Below are positions 32,848-40,570 of a stretch of 64,000 nucleotides of DNA, piece after piece. The notes below the pieces were generated by a model. That model was not told the origin of the DNA. It made no database searches and saw only the letters and a program-made list of their open reading frames with translations. Where the stretch lies: the NCBI GenBank assembly GCA_036008685.1, contig DASYNF010000293.1, positions 1 through 64,000 on the forward strand. Direction: 5' to 3'. The number at the start of each line of letters is the position of its first letter. Position 1 is the stretch's first letter. The translations under genes and the position numbers were made by a program. Source of the DNA: Actinomadura_C sp036008685. GTDB taxonomy: Bacteria; Actinomycetota; Actinomycetes; Streptosporangiales; Streptosporangiaceae.

Positions 32848-33003
32848 AAGCAGTTCGTGTTCCGGGCTCCTCCGTCCGCCTTCCAGGCCGTACGGGCCGC
32901 GGGGGTCGATGTGGTGAGCATGGCCGACAACCACGGCATGGACTACGGCGAGACCGGGCTGCGTCACTGCGCCGACGTGACGGCCCGCCCCGCCGCCTCC
33001 TGA
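32848..33003 (+). pseudogene. CapA fragment on the opposite strand
   Basis: The plus strand reads KQFVFRAPPSAFQAVRAAGV then DVVSMADNHGMDYGETGL before a stop at 33001. It aligns with KQFTFRAPQSAFTALRSAGV and DVTSMANNHGMDYMEPGL of the intact CapA at 30343-31425 (0.15 kb of an otherwise 1.1 kb gene). About 50 residues survive, without start, phosphoesterase core or C-terminus; the rest of the reading frame up to ~32770 is unrelated. A decayed second capA. Confidence 0.75.
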
Positions 33004-33053
33004 ACCCCGGCCCGGGCCCGGTCGACCACGGCCCCGGAGGTCTGGAAAACGGA

Positions 33054-33089
33054 AGAGGGCGGCCGGACCGCGTGGTCCGGCCGCCCTCT
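33054..33089. terminator. 16-bp stem terminator after the catalase
   Basis: Arms 33054-33069 and 33074-33089 pair perfectly around GCGT, 47 bases past the catalase stop. Confidence 0.75.
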
Positions 33090-33135
33090 CGGGAGGCGGT
33101 GTCAGCCGGTCACGCCGTCACGTGGCCGTCCAACG

Positions 33136-34611
33136 TCACTTGCCCGGAACGTCTCCGCCGGGGCCGTTGTCCCCGAGGGCCTTGGCGACGCGGTCACCGA
33201 GGTCCTTGTGGATGTTCGTCCAGTATTCGACCACGCGGGTCCTCATCTCCGTGGTGACCTCGGAGGCCGAGGCGTGCCCGGCGATGTTGCCGACCATGTT
33301 GTCGCGGTCGGCGTCGCTCAGCACCTTCTCCCAGAACGCGCGGGGCTGACCGTAGTCGTCGTCCTCGGCGTGCGGGGCGTAGGCGCTGCGGATGATGTCG
33401 CCGGCCACGTGGTAGCTGTCGCCCTTCCACAGCTCCGGGTCCGCGGCCGGGCCCCCGACGGTGTTCGGCGCGTAGACCGGGTCGCCCGGGTTGTCGTAAC
33501 GCATGGCGCCGTCACGGTTGTAGGAGTGCACGGGCGACTGCGGCCGGTTGACCGGGAGCTGGTTGTAGTTCGCCCCGATCCGGTACCGGTGGGTGTCCGG
33601 GTAGGAGAACAGCCGGCCCTGCAGCATCTTGTCCGGCGAGGCGCCGATGCCGGGGACCAGGTTGGCCGGGTCGAACGCGGCCTGCTCGATCTCGGCGAAG
33701 TAGTTCTGTACGTTCCGGTTCAGGGTGAACTTGCCGATGGTGATCAGCGGGTAGTCACCGTGCGGCCAGACCTTGGTCAGGTCGAACGGGTTGAACCGGT
33801 AGTCCGCCGCCTCTTCGAACGGCATGACCTGGACCTGCACGGTCCAGGTCGGGAACTCGCCGTTGTTGATGGTCGTGAACAGGTCGCGGATGTGGTGGTC
33901 CGGGTCCTCGGAGGCCAGCGCGGCGGCCTCGGCGTTGGTGAAGTTCTTGATGCCCTGGTCGGTCTTGAAGTGGTACTTGACCCAGAACTTCTCCCCGGCC
34001 GCGTTGTACCACAGGAAGGTGTGCGACCCGAAGCCGTCCATGTGCCGCCAGCTGTACGGGGTGCCCCGGTCGGTCATCAGGAAGCTGACCTGGTGGGCGG
34101 ACTCGGGCGACTGCGTCCAGAAGTCCCACTGCATGTTGTTGTCGCGCAGGTGGTTGTCGGCGCGGCGCTTCTGCGAGTGGATGAAGTCCTGGAACTTCTG
34201 CGAGTCCCGGACGAAGAAGATCGGCGTGTTGTTGCCGACGATGTCGTAGTTGCCCTGCTCCGTGTAGAACTTCAGCGCGAAGCCACGCGGGTCACGGGCG
34301 GTGTCGGCGCTGCCGAGCTCACCGGCGACGGTGGAGAAGCGCAGGAGCAGGTCGGTCCGCTGGCCCTTCTGGAACAGGCCCGCCTTGGTGAACTGGCTGA
34401 CGTCCTCGGTGATCTCCAGGACACCGTAGGCGCCGCCGCCCTTGGCGTGCACCACGCGCTCCGGCACACGCTCGCGGTTGAAGTGCGCCATCTTCTGGAT
34501 GAGGTAGTGATCCTGCAGCAGCAGCGGGCCGTTGGGTCCGATGGACTGCGAGAACTCATCGCTCGGCGCGGGGATGCCCGCGTCGGTCGTGGTTACGGGG
34601 CGGTCGGTCAT
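33136..34611 (-). CDS. katA: Catalase (clade 3, haem)
   Basis: A 491-residue monofunctional haem catalase that dismutates hydrogen peroxide in the cytoplasm. Catalytic His is in RVVHAKGGGAYG near 61 and Asn in YDIVGNNTPIFFVRD near 131; the proximal haem ligand region is LFSYPDTHRYRIGANYNQLP with the Tyr. Length and the C-terminal end match clade 3 enzymes such as KatA/CatA of Streptomyces. It overlaps the upstream fur gene by four bases (ATGA), so translation is coupled. Confidence 0.95.
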   Translation of the reverse strand: MTDRPVTTTDAGIPAPSDEFSQSIGPNGPLLLQDHYLIQKMAHFNRERVPERVVHAKGGGAYGVLEITEDVSQFTKAGLFQKGQRTDLLLRFSTVAGELGSADTARDPRGFALKFYTEQGNYDIVGNNTPIFFVRDSQKFQDFIHSQKRRADNHLRDNNMQWDFWTQSPESAHQVSFLMTDRGTPYSWRHMDGFGSHTFLWYNAAGEKFWVKYHFKTDQGIKNFTNAEAAALASEDPDHHIRDLFTTINNGEFPTWTVQVQVMPFEEAADYRFNPFDLTKVWPHGDYPLITIGKFTLNRNVQNYFAEIEQAAFDPANLVPGIGASPDKMLQGRLFSYPDTHRYRIGANYNQLPVNRPQSPVHSYNRDGAMRYDNPGDPVYAPNTVGGPAADPELWKGDSYHVAGDIIRSAYAPHAEDDDYGQPRAFWEKVLSDADRDNMVGNIAGHASASEVTTEMRTRVVEYWTNIHKDLGDRVAKALGDNGPGGDVPGK

Positions 34612-35144
34612 GGTGTGCGGTTCTCCTTCGCCTCATTGGTCACCGCGGTTCCGGAACCGGAGGAAGACGCGGCCGTGGCCGGGCCTCCTGACGGCTCGGG
34701 TCCGCGGGTTGCCCTTTGGCAATCCGGGCAGATGCCCCAATAGGTGACGTCGGCCTGGTCGATCTGGTAGCCGGCATCGCTCACCGGCTCCAGGCAGGGC
34801 GCGGGGCCCACGGCACAGTCGACGTCAGTGATCTTTCCGCAGCGGCGACACACCAGGTGATGGTGATTGTCGCCGACACGCCCCTCATATCGGGCCGGGC
34901 TCCCGGCGGGCTCGATCCGTTGCAGGAGTCCCGCGGCGGTCAGCGCGCGCAAGGCCTCATAGACGGCCTGCGTGGAAACATGGCCGACCCGGTCTCGCAC
35001 GCCGGTGGCGATGGCCTCGACCCCGAGGTGGTCTCCCGCCCGTACGGTCTCGAGGATCGCGACACGGGCAGCGGTGACCCGAAGACCCGCACCGCGCAGC
35101 TCTTCTGCCACGGGTGGCGTCGCTGGTTTGGGATTTCTGGTCAC
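34608..35144 (-). CDS. furA: Fur-family regulator of the catalase (CatR/FurA type)
   Basis: A 178-residue Fur-family repressor. The winged HTH (LRVTAARVAILETV, VSTQAVYEALRALTAAGLL) is followed by the regulatory metal site HHHLVCRRCGKITDVDC and a second CxxC at CPDC, so structural Zn is expected. The coupled catalase gene makes it the peroxide- or redox-sensing repressor of the operon, as for CatR and FurA in Streptomyces and mycobacteria. GTG start at 35144, which coincides with the predicted transcription start (see 35151-35180). Confidence 0.9.
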   Translation of the reverse strand: MTRNPKPATPPVAEELRGAGLRVTAARVAILETVRAGDHLGVEAIATGVRDRVGHVSTQAVYEALRALTAAGLLQRIEPAGSPARYEGRVGDNHHHLVCRRCGKITDVDCAVGPAPCLEPVSDAGYQIDQADVTYWGICPDCQRATRGPEPSGGPATAASSSGSGTAVTNEAKENRTP

Positions 35145-35150
35145 GAGTGC

Positions 35151-35180
35151 AACCTACCGAGGTAAACACGACTTAGTCAA
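35151..35180 (-). promoter_or_regulatory. Promoter/operator of fur-katA, probably leaderless
   Basis: On the minus strand TTGACT (35180-35175) and TAGGTT (35156-35151) are separated by 18 bases. Counting seven bases from the -10 gives a start at 35144, the G of the GTG start codon. GACTTAGTC (35170-35178), a near-palindrome overlapping the -35, may be the repressor site. Confidence 0.55.
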
Positions 35181-35197
35181 GAAAACGATACATTCGC

Positions 35198-36166
35198 CTA
35201 TGCTTCGGCCGGGGCGAGATCCTCCCGGCCGGCCGGAGCCGCGACCGGCCCCTCACCACCGCCCCGTACCTCCCCGGGCTCGTCGGCCGGGCCCCCGAAG
35301 GCCTGCGAGACCGCTCGTAGCGCCGAGGTCAGCTCACCGGGGATCACCCAGAACGTGTTGCCCTCCCCCTGCGCGAGCTGTGGCAGCGTCTGGAGGTACT
35401 GATAGGCCAGCAGCTTCGGATCCGGGTCGTTCTCGTGGATCGACGTGAAGACGGTCTCGATGGCACTCGACTGGCCCTCGGCCCTGAGGACCAGCGACCG
35501 CTTCTCGCCTTCCGCCTTCAGGATCGCGCTCTGCTTCTCGCCCTCGGCTGTGAGGATCTTGGACTGCCGCAGCCCCTCCGCGGTCAGGATGGCGGCGCGC
35601 TTCTCCCGCTCCGCGCGCATCTGCTTCTCCATGGCGTCCTTGATGGACGGCGGCGGCTCGATGGCCTTGATCTCGACCCGGGTGACCCGGATCCCCCACT
35701 TGCCGGAGGCGTCATCGAGGACACCCCGTAGCGCGGTGTTGATCCGGTCCCGCGAGGTCAGGCTCGCTTCGAGGTCCAAGGTCCCGATGACGTTGCGCAG
35801 CGTGGTCGCGGTCAGCTGCTCGATCGCCTTGATGTAGTCGACGATCTCGTAGTCGGCCGCTCTCGGGTCGGTGACCTGGAAGAACAGGACCGTGTCGATA
35901 TAGACGACCACGTTGTCCTCGGTGATCACGGGCTGGGCCTTGAAGGAGACCACCTGTTCCCGCAGGTCGATCAGAGGCTTCACCCGATCCGCGAACGGGA
36001 TGATGAAGCTGATGCCGGGCTCGAGCGTGCGGTGATAGCGGCCGAGCCGCTCGACGTTGCGGGCCCGCGCCTGCGGGATGATCCACACGGCGCGCATCAC
36101 CGCGGTGACGAGCACGAGGACGACACCGATGAGGGCGATGAACACGGTGATGGCGATGTCGGTCAT
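35198..36166 (-). CDS. SPFH/band-7 membrane protein (QmcA-like)
   Basis: A 322-residue SPFH (stomatin/prohibitin/HflK) protein. One TM helix at ~4-28, the SPFH domain (FIIPFADRVKPLIDLREQVV and so on) to ~190, then a coiled-coil of heptad-like AEGEKQSAILKAEGEKRSLV repeats and a C-terminal Pro/Gly tail. It would form large membrane-edge oligomers. ATG 36166 with GGGAGG upstream. It overlaps the stop of the NfeD gene (ATGA), a standard SPFH-NfeD pair seen across bacteria. Confidence 0.9.
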   Translation of the reverse strand: MTDIAITVFIALIGVVLVLVTAVMRAVWIIPQARARNVERLGRYHRTLEPGISFIIPFADRVKPLIDLREQVVSFKAQPVITEDNVVVYIDTVLFFQVTDPRAADYEIVDYIKAIEQLTATTLRNVIGTLDLEASLTSRDRINTALRGVLDDASGKWGIRVTRVEIKAIEPPPSIKDAMEKQMRAEREKRAAILTAEGLRQSKILTAEGEKQSAILKAEGEKRSLVLRAEGQSSAIETVFTSIHENDPDPKLLAYQYLQTLPQLAQGEGNTFWVIPGELTSALRAVSQAFGGPADEPGEVRGGGEGPVAAPAGREDLAPAEA

Positions 36167-36600
36167 GACACCTCCCGGGGATAGACGAGGGCGGTCGCCC
36201 CTTGGATCGCGAGGACGTCGACCGCCGCACCTTCGGGGATGACCACCTCCGGGTCGTAGGGCCGGGCCGTCCACTCCTCAGCGCCGATGCGCACCCGGCC
36301 CGCGTACTTGGTGACCTTCGTGAGGGTGAGCGCCTCTCGCCCGACGAGGGCGGCCACCCCCGAACGCAGCGTCGGTGGCTGACGGATGTGACGGGCGGCG
36401 ATCGGCCGTACGAAACCGAGCCCGGCGACGGAGACGATCCCGAAGACGCCGACCTGCGCGGCCGGCGGCAGGCCCGCCAGCCCGACGAGCCCCGCGGCCA
36501 CCGCGGCGACCGCGAGCAGGCCGAGTGAGAGCGTGAGGCTCACCAGCTCCGCCACACCCAGCGCGGCGGCTATGACCATCCAGACGGCCCAAGGCTCCAT
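36163..36600 (-). CDS. NfeD-family membrane protein
   Basis: A 145-residue NfeD protein: TM helices at the N-terminus (~4-50), then the small NfeD/OB domain (LVGREALTLTKVTKYAGRVR... with PEGAAVDVLAIQGATALV). It partners the SPFH protein downstream, with which it overlaps by four bases. The start is the second ATG after a GTG because AGGAGG is then at a normal distance. Confidence 0.85.
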   Translation of the reverse strand: MEPWAVWMVIAAALGVAELVSLTLSLGLLAVAAVAAGLVGLAGLPPAAQVGVFGIVSVAGLGFVRPIAARHIRQPPTLRSGVAALVGREALTLTKVTKYAGRVRIGAEEWTARPYDPEVVIPEGAAVDVLAIQGATALVYPREVS

Positions 36601-36807
36601 CACGCCTCCTCAGAGGCGGCCTCTTGCCCTTCCTTTAACCGTAACCCCGCCATCGGCCGGCGGCCATGGCCGCGAACCCGCCCGGCGGTTTTCTTCCGTG
36701 CCCGCACGGGGCGCTGACCCGGCGGTAGTGGAGGGCGGACCCGGGAGTTACTGTCGATTACGGGCCTCCGCTACGGCACTCCGCTAGGGCACAGGGGGAT
36801 CGGGATC

Positions 36808-37740
36808 GTGAACCACAGAGCCAGCAAGATCTTCAGTCGCGGAGCCCGGCCATTGCCGCGGGCGCATCCGGTCGAGCTCGCGGAGAGTCTCCAGACCGCC
36901 CGGCAGCTCGACCGCCCGGTGCGGAAGATCGCCCGGGCGGTCCGGAAGACCATTCCACCCGGACCGATCAGGGACGCCCTCCACGGCGTCCCGCTCGGCC
37001 ACCCGGCGCACCCTCCGCTGACCGACATCCCCGTGGGCTGCTGGACCTCGGCGGCCGTCCTCGATCTCATGCCCGGCACCGAGCGGGCCTCCACCACCCT
37101 CATCGCCCTGGGACTGACGGCCGCGGTCCCCACGGCTCTCACCGGGCTCACCGACTGGTCGTCGCTGCACCTCGAACAGCAGCGGGTCGGCTTGGTCCAC
37201 GCGCTCGGCACCATCACGGCCAGCGGCCTCTATCTGCTCTCACTGGGCGTACGGCGGCGCGGCCACGAAGGTGCCGGCCGGACGCTGGGCTACGCCGGCC
37301 TGACCGCGCTGCTCGCGGGTGCCTACCTCGGAGGCCATCTGTCGTATCGGCTGGGCGCCGGCGCCAGCCACGCCGAGCCGGTCGCACATCTGGTGCCGCT
37401 CGGCTGGCAGGACCTGTGTCCCGCCCATGAACTGCCGGAGGGCTGGCCGGTCCACCGCCGCCTGGGCTACATCAGCGTGTTCGTTCTCCGAACCGGCTAT
37501 GACATCCACGTGCTCGCCGATCGGTGCGCACACCTCGCCGGGCCCCTGCACCAGGGCCGCATGGTGTACGAGCGGGACGCCTCCGGCACCGACCAGCTCT
37601 GCGTGGTGTGTCCCTGGCACGGCAGTACGTTCCGGATCCGCGACGGCGCGGTCGTCCACGGCCCCGCCACCGGCCGTCAGCCCGCCTTCGAGACCCGGCT
37701 CAGCGAGGCCGGCATGGTGCAGGTGCGGCCGAAGACCTGA
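36808..37740 (+). CDS. DUF2231 membrane protein with C-terminal Rieske domain
   Basis: A 310-residue fusion. Residues ~60-195 are a DUF2231 domain with four TM helices and the motif LGHPAHPPLTDIPVGCW. Residues ~200-310 are a Rieske [2Fe-2S] domain with CxH at DRCAHL and CxxH at CPWHGS, plus the usual Pro loop (GRQPAFETRL). DUF2231 proteins are often linked to haem or electron-transport functions. GTG start with GGGGG. No partner oxidoreductase is adjacent; membrane electron-carrier role is an inference from domains. Confidence 0.85.
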   Translation: MNHRASKIFSRGARPLPRAHPVELAESLQTARQLDRPVRKIARAVRKTIPPGPIRDALHGVPLGHPAHPPLTDIPVGCWTSAAVLDLMPGTERASTTLIALGLTAAVPTALTGLTDWSSLHLEQQRVGLVHALGTITASGLYLLSLGVRRRGHEGAGRTLGYAGLTALLAGAYLGGHLSYRLGAGASHAEPVAHLVPLGWQDLCPAHELPEGWPVHRRLGYISVFVLRTGYDIHVLADRCAHLAGPLHQGRMVYERDASGTDQLCVVCPWHGSTFRIRDGAVVHGPATGRQPAFETRLSEAGMVQVRPKT

Positions 37741-37782
37741 GCCCTCGGTCTATCGGCCGAGAGGCCGTGGCGGGTCCGCACA

Positions 37783-39501
37783 TCACCGCTCACCGGCCCG
37801 GGAGCCGGGGCAACGGGCGACGGCTCTCAGCAGGCTCTGGCGCTGCCACCGGCTGAGGTCCCCCACACGGCGCCGCGCCTGTCCCAGGTCACCGGACAGC
37901 AGGGCTCGCACGTCGGCGCGCTGACAACCGGGTAGGGCACCGAGCAGCCGCGCCACCAGGAGCCGTCTCACCGTGGGATCGTCCCGCTGGAACACCTCCG
38001 CCAGGCTGATCCGGCCGGCCTTCACCGCCGCGAGGACGTCTGCCTCACCACGCCCGGCCGGCCTTCTCGGGGCCGGAGCCTTCGGCCCCGGCGCCCGGCC
38101 CCCGGAGCTTGCCGGCGCCGGCCTCCGCGCCGCCGGGGACGGGTGCGCGGACGTGCCCACGCCCGTTTTCAGCGCCGGCCGTCTCGTGTCCCGGGCTCCG
38201 TGATCCTGCGTCCGCTCGCCCGGGCTTCCGGTGCCCCGCTCTCGGCGGGGCGTGGCCGTGGGCTCCGCGGACCCGTGGACCGGATCCCGATGACCGGGTC
38301 CGTGCTCTGTCGATCGGGGCGCCGATGTGGGCTCCGCGGGTCTGTTGCCCTGCGGGGTCTTCACACCACCCGGTGGCCTCCACGTCGGCGACCTCTGCGC
38401 CCCCGGCCCGGGGCCCGGGCCGGGGTTTCCCGAGAAGCCGGGTCCGGACGGGATCTGTGCGGGGGCGTCCTGTCCCGTGGCTCCCCCACCCCCCGCGACC
38501 GGGGAACCATGACGCCGGACCGGGCCGTGGGAGGCCCGGCCGTGGGGGGACGCGGCCGTGCCACGATGCCCGTGTCCGTTCGCCGGCTCGACGTCGTCTT
38601 CCTCGCGGCGTGGGGACCGGGTGCCGTGGCCGAAGGTCTCGAGGTAACGGGTGGGGTGGTCACGTCCGACCCGCCGCTGCGCCTCGTGCGCCATGGCCAG
38701 CAGCGCCGCGACGGTCATGGCCACGACCGCCGCGACGGCCAGGTGGTGGGTCACCGGGCGCTCGCCCTCGTGCTTGCGCACCGCCAGCCTCAGGCCCACC
38801 AGCGCCGTACGCATCAGCACGCCCGCGACCATCCCCAGCAGCACCGGGACCAGACGCCCCGGCAACGGGCCGAAGGTCGCGAACAGCACACCCACGACCG
38901 GGCTGAAGCAGGCCACCAGCAGCCACGGGGCCATCCGCTGTTCGGCCATGTCCAGCATCGCGGCGAGAGCCAGGCCCTCACTGGCCGAGTGCACCATCAG
39001 CGCTATGACGACGACCGCCGAAGTGCTGAGCGCCAGGGTCGCCCCTTCGATGGCGCGGTGCGTCGTGAGGGCGGCCGCGGTGCCCATCCCGCCGAACAAC
39101 GCGGCGCCGGCCATCTCCTTCAGCCGTCGGTGCCGGCCGGGAGCGTGCCGGGCCACGATCTTTTCGTGGGAGGCGACCTCGAGGCCGTAGTCCTCACGGG
39201 TGAGGAAGGTGATGGCGAGAAAACCGGCCGCGGCCGCGGCGCCGATGATCCAAATGGGCACCCCGGTCGCCACGGCGTCGCGCCAGGCGTCCGGAACCAG
39301 GTCGGTCAGGGTCACCACCAGCATGGTCGCGGACGCGATCGCCAGCCAGGCGACCACATGCCTGGACCTGCGCCGCGCGAGCCATGCGCCGCCCATGGTC
39401 GACACCGACACAAGGATCACCGCGATCCAGATTCGCGCGGGGGAGGGCTGCCCCTCCCCCAGCGTCGGCTCCACATGGTGCGTCCACTCCATGAGCCACA
39501 T
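37783..39501 (-). CDS. ZIP-type metal transporter fused to an actinobacterial IHF-like (H2TH) domain
   Basis: A 572-residue protein with two unrelated parts. Residues ~20-275 form a ZIP-family metal transporter with about eight TM helices and the paired metal motifs HRAIEG (148-153) and HSASEGLAL (171-179). Residues ~280-486 are a low-complexity linker rich in Pro, Gly, His and Arg. Residues 487-572 match the H2TH domain of actinobacterial integration host factor (sIHF/mIHF): ISLAEVFQRD, then LLGALPGC (the LPG turn), RALLSGDLGQARRRVGDLS, then RWQRQSLLRAV. The ATG at 39501 is fixed by AAGGAGGT upstream. A membrane-anchored nucleoid-binding or metal-responsive DNA contact is inferred. Confidence 0.85.
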   Translation of the reverse strand: MWLMEWTHHVEPTLGEGQPSPARIWIAVILVSVSTMGGAWLARRRSRHVVAWLAIASATMLVVTLTDLVPDAWRDAVATGVPIWIIGAAAAAGFLAITFLTREDYGLEVASHEKIVARHAPGRHRRLKEMAGAALFGGMGTAAALTTHRAIEGATLALSTSAVVVIALMVHSASEGLALAAMLDMAEQRMAPWLLVACFSPVVGVLFATFGPLPGRLVPVLLGMVAGVLMRTALVGLRLAVRKHEGERPVTHHLAVAAVVAMTVAALLAMAHEAQRRVGRDHPTRYLETFGHGTRSPRREEDDVEPANGHGHRGTAASPHGRASHGPVRRHGSPVAGGGGATGQDAPAQIPSGPGFSGNPGPGPGPGAQRSPTWRPPGGVKTPQGNRPAEPTSAPRSTEHGPGHRDPVHGSAEPTATPRRERGTGSPGERTQDHGARDTRRPALKTGVGTSAHPSPAARRPAPASSGGRAPGPKAPAPRRPAGRGEADVLAAVKAGRISLAEVFQRDDPTVRRLLVARLLGALPGCQRADVRALLSGDLGQARRRVGDLSRWQRQSLLRAVARCPGSRAGER

Positions 39502-39570
39502 CGTCGGCACCTCCTTGTCGAGCCGGCACCACATGGTGATCGGATCTCGCGCACACGCCCAGCGTTGTGA

Positions 39571-40083
39571 TCAGTAGGTCTCCTCCTGCTCATCGATCTC
39601 GACCAGCAGGGCCCGGAGCTGTCCGATCTGGACCTCGAGGCTCTGTCTCAGGCGGTTGCCGTAGTCGTGGGCCTCTCGTCTCACCGCCTCGGCATGGTCA
39701 CGGGCCGCGGCGAGGATGTCCCTGGCCTGCTCGTGCGCCGTCGCGACCGCCCGGTCGGCCGTCTCCTGGGCCAGTCCGACGATCCGCGAAGCGCTCTCGG
39801 CGGCCGTCGAGTCGTACCTGGACGCGCTCAACCGGGCCCGCAGCGCGGCGTTCTCCCGGAGCACCCCGCCGAGCGTCGTCTCCACCTCGTAGAGAAAGGT
39901 GTCCACCTGCCCGAGGTCATAGCCCTCACGGAGGCGCACGGTGGAGAACACCTTGTTGTGCACATCTGCCGGGGTGATCCACTCCCCGCCGCCCTCGACG
40001 GCGGGCCGGGCCACGGAGCCGGGATCCGTCCGCACGTCCGGGGAGCCGTCGGGATGGGTTAATAAATCATCGAGCTGCGTCAT
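39571..40083 (-). CDS. DivIVA-like coiled-coil protein with two TTA codons
   Basis: A 170-residue DivIVA/Wag31-type protein. Residues ~40-90 are the DivIVA membrane-binding domain (WITPADVHNKVFSTVRLREGYDLGQVDTF); the rest is coiled-coil (SASRIVGLAQETADRAVATA) ending in a Glu-rich tail. Wag31-type proteins mark growing poles; this short form is probably an accessory. Codons 7 and 8 are TTA TTA, the rarest leucine codon in such genomes, which in Streptomyces requires the developmentally controlled tRNA bldA. ATG 40083 with AGAGGG upstream. The next gene downstream, 70 bases on, is the ZIP-IHF fusion. Confidence 0.85.
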   Translation of the reverse strand: MTQLDDLLTHPDGSPDVRTDPGSVARPAVEGGGEWITPADVHNKVFSTVRLREGYDLGQVDTFLYEVETTLGGVLRENAALRARLSASRYDSTAAESASRIVGLAQETADRAVATAHEQARDILAAARDHAEAVRREAHDYGNRLRQSLEVQIGQLRALLVEIDEQEETY

Positions 40084-40189
40084 GGGGGAACCCTCTCGTG
40101 GTGTTACGCAGGAGCGATCCACACACAACGCTACCCTTTCATTGCTCTGAGTAATCGTCGCCTTGAACCTGCGCCCCAGGAGTCCGGGT

Positions 40190-40218
40190 AAAAAAAATCT
40201 CGGCCTCACCCGAGGCCG
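40190..40218 (-). terminator. Intrinsic terminator
   Basis: On the minus strand a 7-bp stem (arms 40218-40212 and 40207-40201, 4-base loop) is followed by a run of eight T (40197-40190). It ends the small gene at 40225-40482; one of the few classical U-tract terminators in the window. Confidence 0.8.
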
Positions 40219-40224
40219 CACCCC

Positions 40225-40482
40225 TCAGCCCGCCAGGCCCGTCCCGTCGGCCGGGGGCCGCCGCTCGGCGCCCGCGGCGGGATGCTCGACCAGGGCCAGC
40301 ACCCGGCTGGCCATGAACCGCGCCGTTCGGACCGGCGTGCCCGTACGGGTGACCTCACTGACCTCCACGACACCGCGCCTGTTCGAGATGTCGACCCTGC
40401 GCCCGGCGCGCGTCGCCGCCACCTCATACGTCCGTGTCGCTTCACCGGCATCGACGACGATCTCGACCCAGTCGCCCTTCAT
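40225..40482 (-). CDS. Small protein of unknown function, putative SOS gene
   Basis: An 85-residue protein with no domain I recognise. It begins MKGDWVEIVVDAGEATRTYE and has a beta-rich, basic N-terminal half (VEVSEVTRTGTPVRTARF) and an Ala/Gly tail. The ATG at 40482 has GAGG eight bases upstream. A LexA-like box lies 20 bases upstream (40502-40517), which suggests DNA-damage induction; a candidate -10 (TATAGG, 40523-40518) is just beyond the box. It has a strong intrinsic terminator. Confidence 0.7.
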   Translation of the reverse strand: MKGDWVEIVVDAGEATRTYEVAATRAGRRVDISNRRGVVEVSEVTRTGTPVRTARFMASRVLALVEHPAAGAERRPPADGTGLAG

Positions 40483-40501
40483 GGCGTGACCCTCACCTCC
40501 G

Positions 40502-40517
40502 TCGAACATATATTCGA
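40502..40517. promoter_or_regulatory. LexA-like (SOS) box
   Basis: TCGAACATATATTCGA differs from the actinobacterial SOS consensus TCGAAC-N4-GTTCGA at one base. It overlaps the predicted transcription start of the 85-residue gene. No other such box was seen in the window. Confidence 0.6.
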
Positions 40518-40570
40518 CCTATACCCACCTGAAGAAGCTTTGAACCGGTTAGGTACGTACAGAAGGCTGG

